Of a stretch of DNA of 10,736 nt, positions 1 through 6,324 are shown piece by piece. The stretch's first letter is position 1; each line of letters begins with the position of its first letter. A program made the position numbers and the translations under genes. The notes under the pieces were generated by a model. That model saw only the letters and a program-made list of their open reading frames with translations. It was not told the DNA's origin and made no database searches. This stretch comes from Minisyncoccota bacterium (GTDB taxonomy: Bacteria; Patescibacteriota; Minisyncoccia; Minisyncoccales; Minisyncoccaceae): assembly GCA_028690275.1 (NCBI GenBank), contig JAQVBN010000012.1:1-10736 (forward strand), written 5' to 3'.

Positions 1-713
1 ATTATCTGTCGGGGGCTTCTGCTGGAGCTATAGTAGCTGCTCTTTATTCATTACATAGAAATACTGCTAAAGTAGAAGAGATACTTACTGATTTTAATAA
101 AATAAGATCGCTTATTGATTTTTCTTTTAATGGAGGAATTATAAAAGGAAAAAAGATAACTTCTTTTTTTGAAAATATTTTTGAAGGTAAAAAAATACAA
201 GATTTAGAGATACCAATTTCTATAGTAGCAACAAATTACAACACGGGTGAAGCTGTTGAAATTAGAAGGGGTGATATTGCGCTAGCAGTTAGGGCAAGTA
301 TCTCGATTCCTTTTCTTTTTGAATTAGTTAACTATAAGGGAAAAGAATTAGCTGATGGAGGATTGTCTTCCCCTGTACCAATTAATGCTTTAAAAAAATT
401 AGGGGCAGATGTTTTGATAGGCGTAAGGATAGAGGATAAATTAGGATCAAATGAAAGAAAAAATTTTTATTCTATGGCAGAAAGATCGATAAGTATTTTA
501 CAACATAATTTATCGGAAGCAGAACTTCAAAAAAGTGATATTTTGATTGATCCTTATTTTGAGGGCTATGGCATTTTAGGATTTCAAAAAGTTATTCGAG
601 GAAAAACTTACGAAGCTATTGAGTCTGGAGAAAAAGCAACTAAAGAACAAATTAATACTATCAAGAAAATAATAGGAGAAGAGAAAGAAATTTCAGGAAT
701 TTATAAGTTATAA
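1..713 (+). CDS. Patatin-like phospholipase / RssA-type serine hydrolase (5' end missing)
   Basis: The reading frame is open from base 3 and ends at TAA 711-713; the true start lies upstream of the window. It opens directly on the nucleophile elbow GASAG (12-26, Ser codon 18-20), which fits the patatin GxSxG motif, and carries DGG at 354-362, whose Asp would complete the Ser-Asp dyad. Between them lie NGGIIKG and the IPISIVATN and ASISIPF segments typical of bacterial RssA-like patatins. These enzymes hydrolyse acyl esters such as phospholipids; the substrate here cannot be told. A TTG at 363 could be taken as a start, but that would discard both catalytic motifs, so the longer partial reading is right. 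The N-terminal glycine-rich oxyanion loop (GxGxxG) should lie just before base 1. The gene converges on the minus-strand GH3 gene with a 6-nt overlap. Confidence 0.9.
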   Translation, partial: YLSGASAGAIVAALYSLHRNTAKVEEILTDFNKIRSLIDFSFNGGIIKGKKITSFFENIFEGKKIQDLEIPISIVATNYNTGEAVEIRRGDIALAVRASISIPFLFELVNYKGKELADGGLSSPVPINALKKLGADVLIGVRIEDKLGSNERKNFYSMAERSISILQHNLSEAELQKSDILIDPYFEGYGILGFQKVIRGKTYEAIESGEKATKEQINTIKKIIGEEKEISGIYKL

Positions 714-719
714 TATTCC
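696..719. terminator. Candidate bidirectional terminator hairpin over two convergent stop codons
   Basis: GGAAT (696-700) pairs with ATTCC (715-719). After a one-base bulge (T714), TTATA (701-705) pairs with TATAA (709-713), leaving a 3-nt loop at 706-708. On the plus strand the stem is followed by GTATTTTTG, a short T tract. On the minus strand it is followed by a mixed T/C-rich stretch. The stop codons of both neighbouring genes (711-713 plus, 708-710 minus) lie inside it. The stem is AT-rich and may be weak, so the terminator role is inferred from position and shape. Confidence 0.4.
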
Positions 720-1835
720 GTATTTTTGCTTTAATTCAATGATTCTGTTATAAGATTGAGTAATTTGATCTTCCGAGATTTTGTTTTCTGTTATAGCTTT
801 TTTAATTATACTAACTACTTTTTCAGCGATATCTTCATCATACTCTCTATTGTTGTTTGAAAAAATTAGTAAATCACAACCAGCATTTATTCCTTTGATA
901 ATAGCTTCGTCAAAACCAAAATTATCTATAATAGCTCCCATTTGCATATCATCAGAAACGATAATTCCGTTATATCTTAATTCGTCTCTTAAAATATTTT
1001 GAAGAAAAATAGGAGACAAGGTAGCAGGATTTTCATTATCGATATTTGTGTTCATTACGTGAGCTGTCATTATCATATCTAGCTTATTATCAGCGATTAA
1101 TTTTTTGTATGGTAAAAGCTCTGTTTCTTTATTGTAAGTATTAGTTACATCGGTTAATCCTAAATGACTATCGTCTTGAGAACTTCCATGTCCAGGAAAA
1201 TGTTTAATAGCGGTAGTAATATTATATGCATGCATTGCATCAATAAAATAACTAGCATGATTATAGACTTCTATCGGATCATCTGAAAAAGATCTTTCAA
1301 GATAACCAATGACAGGATTTTCAGGATTAACATTAACATCAACCACAGGAGCGAAATTAAGATTAAATCCTAGACTTTGTAATTCTCCTCCCAGAATAGA
1401 AGCTTCGTTGAAAGTATTAGAAGCTTCTTCTTTTCCCATTTCAAGAGCACTTTTAATGTTAACAAAACCGTATTTTGTTTTCAGTCTGTTTACATAACCT
1501 CCTTCCGCATCAACAGCAACAAATAAATTTTCATTTGTTAAAGTTTTTATATTATCAATTAATTTTTTTGTTTGTTCGGGGCTTTTAATATTTCTTTCCG
1601 AGGTTTTTGTAGGAACGTCATAATCGAAAAGAATAACCCCCCCGATATTATATTTATTAATGTCTTGAATTATTTTTGAAGAAGAATCTACTTCTAGCCC
1701 TCTAAAGCCCAAGATTAACATTTCTCCTATTTTTTCATCAATTGTGGGAACCTTTTCTTTTTTATTTAAAAAAGGAATGGCGATTAAAGTTAAACAAAAT
1801 AGGACAATAAACAGTAATAATATTTTTTTATTCAT
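708..1835 (-). CDS. Membrane-anchored glycoside hydrolase family 3, NagZ-type beta-N-acetylhexosaminidase
   Basis: The 375-residue protein has an N-terminal hydrophobic segment (about residues 4-22) without a lipobox, so it is probably anchored on the outer face of the membrane. The rest is a single GH3 barrel of NagZ type. VDAEGGYVNRL (108-118) matches the substrate-binding strand. KHFPGHG followed by DSH (211-224) carries the NagZ-specific Asp-His acid/base pair (D222, H224). SDDMQMGA (294-301) carries the nucleophile Asp, most likely D295. This family removes beta-1,4-linked N-acetylglucosamine from peptidoglycan fragments. The E. coli enzyme is cytoplasmic, whereas anchored or secreted forms occur in Gram-positives, so a role in wall turnover at the surface is inferred. 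It is transcribed away from the operon at 1898 and beyond, from its own divergent promoter. No Shine-Dalgarno sequence precedes the ATG at 1835. Confidence 0.93.
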   Translation of the reverse strand: MNKKILLLFIVLFCLTLIAIPFLNKKEKVPTIDEKIGEMLILGFRGLEVDSSSKIIQDINKYNIGGVILFDYDVPTKTSERNIKSPEQTKKLIDNIKTLTNENLFVAVDAEGGYVNRLKTKYGFVNIKSALEMGKEEASNTFNEASILGGELQSLGFNLNFAPVVDVNVNPENPVIGYLERSFSDDPIEVYNHASYFIDAMHAYNITTAIKHFPGHGSSQDDSHLGLTDVTNTYNKETELLPYKKLIADNKLDMIMTAHVMNTNIDNENPATLSPIFLQNILRDELRYNGIIVSDDMQMGAIIDNFGFDEAIIKGINAGCDLLIFSNNNREYDEDIAEKVVSIIKKAITENKISEDQITQSYNRIIELKQKYGIL

Positions 1836-1839
1836 TTAG

Positions 1840-1868
1840 TTGAAAATTTATCTACTTATTGTTATATT
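1840..1868 (+). promoter_or_regulatory. Promoter for the gene at 1898 (TTGAAA-17-TATATT)
   Basis: TTGAAA (1840-1845) is followed after 17 nt by TATATT (1863-1868), a good sigma-70 type match. A transcript starting near 1875 would have a leader of about 23 nt with no Shine-Dalgarno sequence before the ATG at 1898. Its -10 shares bases 1866-1868 with the opposing promoter. Confidence 0.55.
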
Positions 1869-1894
1869 ATAGTAAAGATAATTAAACAAAACAA
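1866..1894 (-). promoter_or_regulatory. Promoter for the GH3 gene (TTGTTT-17-TATAAT)
   Basis: Read on the minus strand, TTGTTT (1894-1889) is separated by exactly 17 nt from a perfect TATAAT (1871-1866). A start about 6-7 nt later would give a leader of roughly 25 nt before the ATG at 1835. The box overlaps the plus-strand -10 on the other strand, so the two promoters probably compete for polymerase. Confidence 0.65.
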
Positions 1895-1897
1895 GTT

Positions 1898-2416
1898 ATG
1901 AAAAAAAATATTATATTACTTATAATGATTATAGTTTTTGGAGCAGTGTGTTTTTATTTGGGAAATACTTTTGATTTAGCGGAAACTAAAAATTATTACA
2001 TAGAACAAGGTTATTCTTTTAAAGCTCCTAACGGATGGACGGAAACTAATGAGTTAGGAACAACAGCATTTTTAAATGAAGCTGAAGATAATGGAGATAA
2101 TCCTTTTAAATCTTATATATTTTTTGTAAAGGACAGTCTCTTGGGAAGAACATCAGAGCAATATTTTGAATATATAAAAAGAAACATTGAAGAGAATTCA
2201 GAAAGTGTTGAAATTTTAGAAGAGAAGGATGAGGGAAGTTTTCATATTATTTATTTAAAGACCGTTCAGGGAGAGGTTGGATATATTGTTGCTATGGCAT
2301 TTTTACCAGGAGCAAACGATACATATTCGATTGTTAGTTTAAATACATTAGAAGCAGAATTAGAAACAACAAGACCTGTTTTTGAAGAAACTTATAGAAG
2401 TTTTAGTTTACGATAA
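1898..2416 (+). CDS. Membrane-anchored hypothetical protein, PsbP/DUF1795-like fold suspected
   Basis: I do not recognise this 172-residue protein as a named family. It begins with two lysines and a hydrophobic helix (about residues 4-22), so it should be anchored with the remainder outside. The outer part starts GYSFKAPNGWTETNELG (38-54). Proteins with a PsbP-like or DUF1795-like fold often open this way (a short strand, then P-x-GW). It then runs through alternating strands and helices to a final FEETYRSFSLR, which again resembles the last helix and strand of that fold. No catalytic or metal-binding motif is evident. Function is unknown; a small-ligand or partner-binding role would be a guess. 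The 40-nt gap to the next gene holds a separate promoter, so it may be transcribed alone or read through. Confidence 0.75.
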   Translation: MKKNIILLIMIIVFGAVCFYLGNTFDLAETKNYYIEQGYSFKAPNGWTETNELGTTAFLNEAEDNGDNPFKSYIFFVKDSLLGRTSEQYFEYIKRNIEENSESVEILEEKDEGSFHIIYLKTVQGEVGYIVAMAFLPGANDTYSIVSLNTLEAELETTRPVFEETYRSFSLR

Positions 2417-2420
2417 TAGC

Positions 2421-2448
2421 TTGTAAAATTTATTGAAAAAAATATAAT
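2421..2448 (+). promoter_or_regulatory. Promoter of the long operon (TTGTAA-16-TATAAT), probably leaderless
   Basis: A perfect TATAAT (2443-2448) lies 16 nt after TTGTAA (2421-2426). Only 8 nt separate the -10 box from the ATG at 2457, so transcription would begin at or within about two bases of the start codon, leaving no room for a ribosome binding site. The match and spacing are seen directly; the leaderless mRNA is inferred. Confidence 0.6.
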
Positions 2449-2456
2449 ATAAAAGT

Positions 2457-2783
2457 ATGGAAAATATTTCATTTGAAGATTTTAAGAAAATTGATTTAAG
2501 GGTTGTAAAAATTATAGCTGTTGAAAAAATAGAAGATTCACAAAAACTTTTAAAAATAAAGGTTAGTGTTGGAGAAGAAGAAAGAACCGTTGTTTCTGGG
2601 GTTGCAGAATATTACTCTTCAGAAGATTTGATTGGGAAGGAGGTGATTATGATTTTAAACTTGGCACCAAAAATAATTTTTGGAGTAGAAAGTCATGGAA
2701 TGTTGCTTTTTTCTAAAAAAGAAGATAAGCCAATAGTTTTAAAGCCAGAAGAAGAAGTTCTTCCTGGGGAAATAATTAGTTAA
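2457..2783 (+). CDS. Stand-alone tRNA-binding OB-fold domain, MetRS C-terminal (MetG beta) type
   Basis: The 108-residue protein is a single EMAP/Trbp-type OB fold. Visible family hallmarks are FKKIDLRVVKI (9-19), the KLLKIKV strand, RTVVSGVAEYY (about 43-53), the strand NLAPKIIFGVESHGML (about 68-83) and the closing PGEIIS. These are closest to the dimerisation and tRNA-binding appendix at the C-terminus of bacterial methionyl-tRNA synthetase; CsaA and YgjH are alternatives. No synthetase catalytic domain is attached or present in this window. The domain may therefore act in trans on MetRS, or as a general tRNA binder or chaperone. It is the first gene of the plus-strand run, behind a promoter whose -10 box nearly touches the ATG. 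The next gene follows after 12 nt. Confidence 0.88.
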   Translation: MENISFEDFKKIDLRVVKIIAVEKIEDSQKLLKIKVSVGEEERTVVSGVAEYYSSEDLIGKEVIMILNLAPKIIFGVESHGMLLFSKKEDKPIVLKPEEEVLPGEIIS

Positions 2784-2795
2784 ATATAAAAATAT

Positions 2796-3566
2796 ATGGA
2801 CGACATAAATTTTAATAATCAAGTTGGACCAGATCCAATAAATGCTTTTCCTAAAAAAGAGCAGAATCAACTTCCAGTTAAACCTGTTTTTAAAAAAGAA
2901 AACAATTTGCATCCTTTGACAAAAATTACTTTAGTTTTTGCCATTATCTTTTTTGTAGTTATTTCTTTTTACATTGTTAATCTTTTTTTGACAGATAATA
3001 ATAAAGAAGTAGCAAACGAAGTTGAAAAAACTATTAGTGTTAGTTCTAGCGCAACAGTTTATGAGTTTTCTGAGTTTGCAGTAGTTAATATTAGCACAGA
3101 GACTTCGGGGGTTTTGTTGAGTGAAGTTGTTCCTCAAAATTTTAAAAAAACACTGACAGTTTCTTCTGCTATCGAACAAGAAGGTGTTAGCGACATAACT
3201 AGCGTAGAATATTCAGTAAGTCCTAAATATCAAAAAAGTGGAGACAATATAGTCATTGCTTCTTATACAGTCAAAGAAGTTATTAAAGTCAAAATGCCAA
3301 TAGAGAAAGTTGATAGTATTTTAGAAATAGCACTTAATGCTGGCGCTAATTCTATAAGTGATTTAATTTTTGAAGTAAAAGATTTTGATAAACTTATTTT
3401 AAATGCAAAGTCTACAGCTATTACTTCAGCAGAGAAAGGAGCTAAGGTTGTTGCCGAAAAGTTAAACTTAGAATTGGGAGAATTGATAGGTTATTCAGAT
3501 AATTTAATTGATGAGAATAATAATTTTGCAACAGTGAGTGTTAATCTTATTTATTCCGTAAAATGA
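2796..3566 (+). CDS. SIMPL (DUF541) domain protein with N-terminal membrane anchor
   Basis: The 256-residue protein has a polar, proline-rich N-terminal tail (1-40), one membrane helix (about 43-65) and an exported SIMPL domain (about 80-256). The domain shows the usual pattern: an opening strand SVSSSATVYEFSEFAVVNIS, an ITSVEYSVSPKYQ strand, a VDSILEIALNAGANSISDLIFEV helix-strand unit and a late Ala/Lys-rich helix ending in EKLNLELGELIGYSD. SIMPL proteins are periplasmic or surface-exposed and form ring-like oligomers in the few studied cases (BP26, YggE); their biochemical role is poorly known. The gene is followed by FKBP and a thiol relay, which suggests an extracytoplasmic protein-care group. 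Its TGA stop overlaps the ATG of the FKBP gene (ATGA, 3563-3566), implying translational coupling. Confidence 0.87.
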   Translation: MDDINFNNQVGPDPINAFPKKEQNQLPVKPVFKKENNLHPLTKITLVFAIIFFVVISFYIVNLFLTDNNKEVANEVEKTISVSSSATVYEFSEFAVVNISTETSGVLLSEVVPQNFKKTLTVSSAIEQEGVSDITSVEYSVSPKYQKSGDNIVIASYTVKEVIKVKMPIEKVDSILEIALNAGANSISDLIFEVKDFDKLILNAKSTAITSAEKGAKVVAEKLNLELGELIGYSDNLIDENNNFATVSVNLIYSVK

Positions 3567-4054
3567 AAAATAGTAATTTAATAATAAATATAATATTAAT
3601 AATCGTATTTGTCTTTTTGATGTATTTTGTTGTACAATTTATCTCTCAAATAGGAGCTAAAGAAAGCACCGCTTCTCTTACTGATTCATTGCAAATGGAA
3701 AACATTGTAGACGACGATTCAAATGAAATGAAAAACGTAGATATAGAAATTTTAAAAGAAGGTGAGGGTGATGTTTCTAGGGTAGGAGACACATTAACAG
3801 TTCATTACACAGGAACTCTTGAGAACGGAGTTAAATTTGACTCAAGTGTTGATAGAGGAACTCCTTTTCAATTCACTTTAGGAAATCATTCAGTTATTGA
3901 GGGATGGGAACAAGGAATGCTTGGCATGAAAGTGGGGGAAACTAGAAAACTTCACATACCATATGAACTAGCATATGGGGAAGGAGGATATCCTCCAATA
4001 ATTCCAGAGAAGGCTGATTTGTATTTTGAAGTTGAACTTTTAAGAATTAATTAA
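3563..4054 (+). CDS. Membrane-anchored FKBP-type peptidyl-prolyl cis-trans isomerase
   Basis: The 163-residue protein has an N-terminal membrane helix (about 6-27), a polar acidic linker (about 30-58) and a complete FKBP domain (about 60-163). The active-site residues known from FKBP12 are all recognisable: Y82 in HYTG, F92-D93 in KFDSS, F104 in FQFTLG, V111-I112, W115 in EGW, Y138 in AYGE and F155 in YFEVEL. It should therefore be an active proline isomerase and bind FK506-like ligands. With no chaperone flap insertion it resembles FkpA/Mip-type folding catalysts reduced to the catalytic core. It would act outside the membrane on newly exported proteins, which fits the adjacent SIMPL and thiol-disulfide genes. 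Only one base separates its stop from the next ATG. Confidence 0.95.
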   Translation: MKNSNLIINIILIIVFVFLMYFVVQFISQIGAKESTASLTDSLQMENIVDDDSNEMKNVDIEILKEGEGDVSRVGDTLTVHYTGTLENGVKFDSSVDRGTPFQFTLGNHSVIEGWEQGMLGMKVGETRKLHIPYELAYGEGGYPPIIPEKADLYFEVELLRIN

Positions 4055-4055
4055 A

Positions 4056-5270
4056 ATGAATAAATTTTTAACTCCATTTTTAGTTTTTTTAGGACTTTTT
4101 TCATTTATTAATTTCGCTCATGCGGAAATTAATACTTTTGATGATGTTGTAGATATTGATATTTTTTATAGTAAGACTTGTAGTCATTGTTCAGCCGCAA
4201 ATGAATTTTTAAGTAAAGTTTCTTTACAAGACAGTAATATTAAAGTTGAAAAATTTGATATTGCCGAAAGAAAGTCTGTTGAATTATTGCAACAATATTA
4301 TAAAAAATATCAAGTAGAGGAAGAATATCGAGGAGGTGTTCCGGCAATTTTTATTGAAAATTATTATTTTATTGGTTTCGAAGAAGGAAAATCGGAAACG
4401 AACATAAAGAACGTTATTGATTCTCTTGTTCAAGAAGAAGGTGTTATTAATAATGGAGAACATTTGAGTGGAAATTATTCTGAAATTAATGATTTAACAA
4501 AAGAAGTCGACATACCTTTAATAGGAACCATTAAATTAGACAAAGCCTCTCCTTTAATTTTTTCTATTATCTTTGGTACTTTAGATGGATTTAATGCTTG
4601 TGCGATGTCTGCCCTAGCTTTTCTTTTAGCGGTTTTAATTGGTGTTGGTAGTAGAAAGAAATTAATTCTTTTGGGAAGCATTTTTATTTTAACTTCGGGA
4701 ATAGTTTATTATATTTTTATTGCCTCTTGGCTTAATATTTTTCTACTTTTACCTCATTTAGATATTATAACGCTAATTATGGGAGTATTGATTATTTTCT
4801 TTGGTATTTTTATTCTAAAGGAATATTTTGATGGAGTAATTTGTAAGTTATGCGAAGTTAGTCCTAAGAATGAAAATTGGTTTTCTAAAAATCAAAAGAA
4901 GTTATTGTTAAAAATTCAAGAAATAGTAAATTCTGAAAAATCAATATTTTTTATAATAGGAGGAGTTATATTTATCGCGGTAGGGGTTAACTCTATAGAA
5001 CTTGTTTGTTCTTTTGGGCTTCCTGTTGCTTTTACTAAAATATTAACTTCATATAACTTATCTTCTCTTTCATACTATTTTTATCTTTTAATATATGATA
5101 TATTTTACATGTTAGATGATTTTGTTATTTTCCTGATTGCCGTTTTTACTTTTAATTTAGCTCAAGAGTCTGAAAAATATATCAAAGCAGCAAAATTTAT
5201 TTCAGGAGTTTTGTTAATTGTTTTGGGTATCGTTATAATCTTTTTTCCTGATCTTTTAGGAGCAATATGA
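4056..5270 (+). CDS. Glutaredoxin/thioredoxin-CcdA fusion, transmembrane thiol-disulfide relay
   Basis: The 404-residue protein begins with a signal peptide ending in AHA (cleavage after about residue 23). A glutaredoxin-like domain follows (about 30-125) with CSHC (C42, C45) and the cis-proline loop GGVP (93-96). The second half (about 165-404) has six or so membrane helices of the CcdA/DsbD type. Its two expected intramembrane cysteines are C182 in DGFNACAMSALAF and C318 in IELVCSFGLP. A third pair, C263/C266 (ICKLC), sits in the loop between helices. The family moves reducing power from cytoplasmic thioredoxin across the membrane; here the acceptor domain is fused at the N-terminus. Most relatives I recall read NPCAM, whereas this one reads NACAM. 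Targets could be exported proteins with cysteines, such as the LamG pilin downstream. The stop overlaps the start of a microprotein (ATGA). Confidence 0.9.
   Translation: MNKFLTPFLVFLGLFSFINFAHAEINTFDDVVDIDIFYSKTCSHCSAANEFLSKVSLQDSNIKVEKFDIAERKSVELLQQYYKKYQVEEEYRGGVPAIFIENYYFIGFEEGKSETNIKNVIDSLVQEEGVINNGEHLSGNYSEINDLTKEVDIPLIGTIKLDKASPLIFSIIFGTLDGFNACAMSALAFLLAVLIGVGSRKKLILLGSIFILTSGIVYYIFIASWLNIFLLLPHLDIITLIMGVLIIFFGIFILKEYFDGVICKLCEVSPKNENWFSKNQKKLLLKIQEIVNSEKSIFFIIGGVIFIAVGVNSIELVCSFGLPVAFTKILTSYNLSSLSYYFYLLIYDIFYMLDDFVIFLIAVFTFNLAQESEKYIKAAKFISGVLLIVLGIVIIFFPDLLGAI
5259..5262 (+). promoter_or_regulatory. Shine-Dalgarno-like GGAG before the microprotein start
   Basis: GGAG lies 4 nt before the ATG at 5267. 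It is the only convincing Shine-Dalgarno-like sequence I found before any start in this window. It also encodes part of the preceding protein (LGAI), so chance is possible, but together with the ATGA overlap it supports translation of the 29-codon frame. Confidence 0.4.
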
Positions 5271-5356
5271 TATTAAGAAAAACAACACTATACATGCTTT
5301 TAATCATTCTAACAATTACTTTTATTGTTTTAATTGCTAGAATAACTATTTTGTGA
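5267..5356 (+). CDS. 29-residue single-pass membrane microprotein
   Basis: This frame begins with the ATG of an ATGA overlap with the Grx-CcdA stop and ends with a TGA that overlaps the GTG of the next gene (GTGA, 5353-5356). The product starts MILRKTTLYM and continues as an unbroken hydrophobic run (about residues 8-24, rich in Leu, Ile, Thr) with Arg at 4 and 25. This is the profile of a single transmembrane helix. It fills almost exactly the 82-nt space between its neighbours, which elsewhere in this operon are never more than 12 nt apart. I recognise no family. It could be a small subunit or regulator of the redox membrane protein before it, or a leader that couples translation of the glycosylase. 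Translation is inferred from the double stop-start overlap and the GGAG. Confidence 0.6.
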   Translation: MILRKTTLYMLLIILTITFIVLIARITIL

Positions 5357-5898
5357 GAAAAATATTTAGAGATATTAAAGAGTGTAAAAAATGTTCTTTG
5401 TGTAAAAAAAGAAATTTGCCAACTATATATTGTGGAAACTTGAAAAGTAAAATTTTATTTATCGGAGAAGCTCCTGGAAAAAATGAAGACGAGACAGGAA
5501 TTCCTTTTTGCGGAAGAGCTGGAAAAATATTAGAAGAACTTTTAAGTTCGATTAATTTAAAAAGAGAGGATGTTTATATTACCAATATTGTGAAATGTAG
5601 ACCTCCTAAAAATAGGGATCCCAAGGAAATAGAAATTAAAAAATGTGTAGGTTTTTTAGAGAAAGAGATTGCGCTTATTAAACCAAAAATTATTTGTCCG
5701 CTAGGAAGATTTTCAAGTAAGTATATTTTAAAAAAATATTTTGAAAAAAATTTTGAGATCGGAGAAGTTCATGGAAAAGTTTTTAAGAAAGATGGGGTGA
5801 TTATTATTCCCATGTATCATCCAGCGGCAACTATTTATGATAATAAAAAGAAAATAATCTTAAAAAAAGATTTTAAAAAAATAATAAATAATTTATAA
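5353..5898 (+). CDS. Family 4 uracil-DNA glycosylase with 4Fe-4S cluster
   Basis: The 181-residue protein removes uracil from DNA, starting base-excision repair. Family 4 motifs are clear: GEAPG (38-42) followed by NEDETGIPFCGRAG (44-57), and HPAA (156-159) near the C-terminus. Cysteines C11 and C14 (CKKC), C82 (VKCRPP) and C98 (KKCVG) stand where the cluster ligands of thermophile and archaeal family 4 enzymes are found, so the 4Fe-4S cluster should be intact. The catalytic loop does not read like the UdgX variant, which has a longer insert with an essential His. The start is GTG at 5353, overlapping the microprotein stop. It places the first cluster cysteine about ten residues from the N-terminus, as usual, and no ATG offers a better start. 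An AlkD-like glycosylase lies later in the same run. Confidence 0.93.
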   Translation: MRKIFRDIKECKKCSLCKKRNLPTIYCGNLKSKILFIGEAPGKNEDETGIPFCGRAGKILEELLSSINLKREDVYITNIVKCRPPKNRDPKEIEIKKCVGFLEKEIALIKPKIICPLGRFSSKYILKKYFEKNFEIGEVHGKVFKKDGVIIIPMYHPAATIYDNKKKIILKKDFKKIINNL

Positions 5899-5903
5899 AA
5901 AAA

Positions 5904-6119
5904 ATGATAGACTTAACAAACGGTCAAATAACCCCAGAGTTAATGCCAGTATTTTTAGCAGTTGTTCTTTTTGAACTAATCTTAAAGGGCTTTGCTCTTT
6001 GGAAGGCGGCTAAAAAAGATGATAAATATTGGTTTATTGCTATTCTTGTTTTAAATACAATAGGAATACTTCCTTTGATTTATCTTGTTTTTATAAAAAG
6101 AGATGTTCATAAAAGTTAA
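5904..6119 (+). CDS. Small two-helix membrane protein, DUF5652-like
   Basis: The 71-residue protein has two hydrophobic helices (about 13-33 and 42-63) joined by a short basic and acidic turn with KAAKKDDKYWF. The order WKAAKKDDKYWFIAILVLNTIGILPLIYL is characteristic of the DUF5652 family, which I know chiefly from CPR bacteria and archaea and which has no assigned function. A loose likeness to phospholipase D-nuclease N-terminal (PLDNc-type) two-helix modules exists in the PLIYL ending. The C-terminal residues FIKRDVHKS would be cytoplasmic. Its last 17 bases overlap the next gene in another frame, so the two are probably translationally coupled. Confidence 0.75.
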   Translation: MIDLTNGQITPELMPVFLAVVLFELILKGFALWKAAKKDDKYWFIAILVLNTIGILPLIYLVFIKRDVHKS

Positions 6120-6324
6120 GTGTCATCCTTCTTCTAAAAAAGAAATTTTTGAAAAAAAAGATGAAAACTCTTTCGAGATTTTTATAAAAGAAAAACCAGA
6201 AAGAGGTGAGGCGAATAAAAAAGTCACTGAAATTCTAGCAGAGATTTATGGCGTTTCTCATAAGAAGTTAAGAATAATAAAAGGGGCAAAGAGCCCAAGT
6301 AAGATTTTCGAAATACATGATTAA
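6103..6324 (+). CDS. DUF167 / YggU family protein
   Basis: The 73-residue protein fits the compact DUF167 fold. The opening strand MFIKVKCHPSSKK and the strand FEIFIKEKPERGEANKK contain the family signature GEANK (35-39). They are followed by a helix (VTEILAEIYGV) and the closing KKLRIIKGAKSPSKIFEI. The family (E. coli YggU and human C15orf40 are members) is widespread and small, with no agreed biochemical function. The ATG lies inside the end of the DUF5652-like gene, and the C-terminus overlaps the next gene by 8 nt. It therefore sits in a tightly nested three-gene cluster. Confidence 0.88.
   Translation: MFIKVKCHPSSKKEIFEKKDENSFEIFIKEKPERGEANKKVTEILAEIYGVSHKKLRIIKGAKSPSKIFEIHD

Noticed and set aside
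363..713. A 116-codon gene starting at TTG 363
   Set aside because: The frame is open back to base 3 and contains the patatin GASAG and DGG motifs upstream of 363, so this is an internal start of a 5'-truncated gene.
781..1497. Plus-strand frames at 781-1002 and 1309-1497
   Set aside because: They lie fully antisense to the well-supported GH3 gene, with no recognisable motifs.
2931..3179. Minus-strand frame of 82 codons
   Set aside because: Antisense to the SIMPL gene; low-complexity product with no domain. The same applies to the minus-strand frames at 4475-4681, 6380-6622 and 6788-6970.
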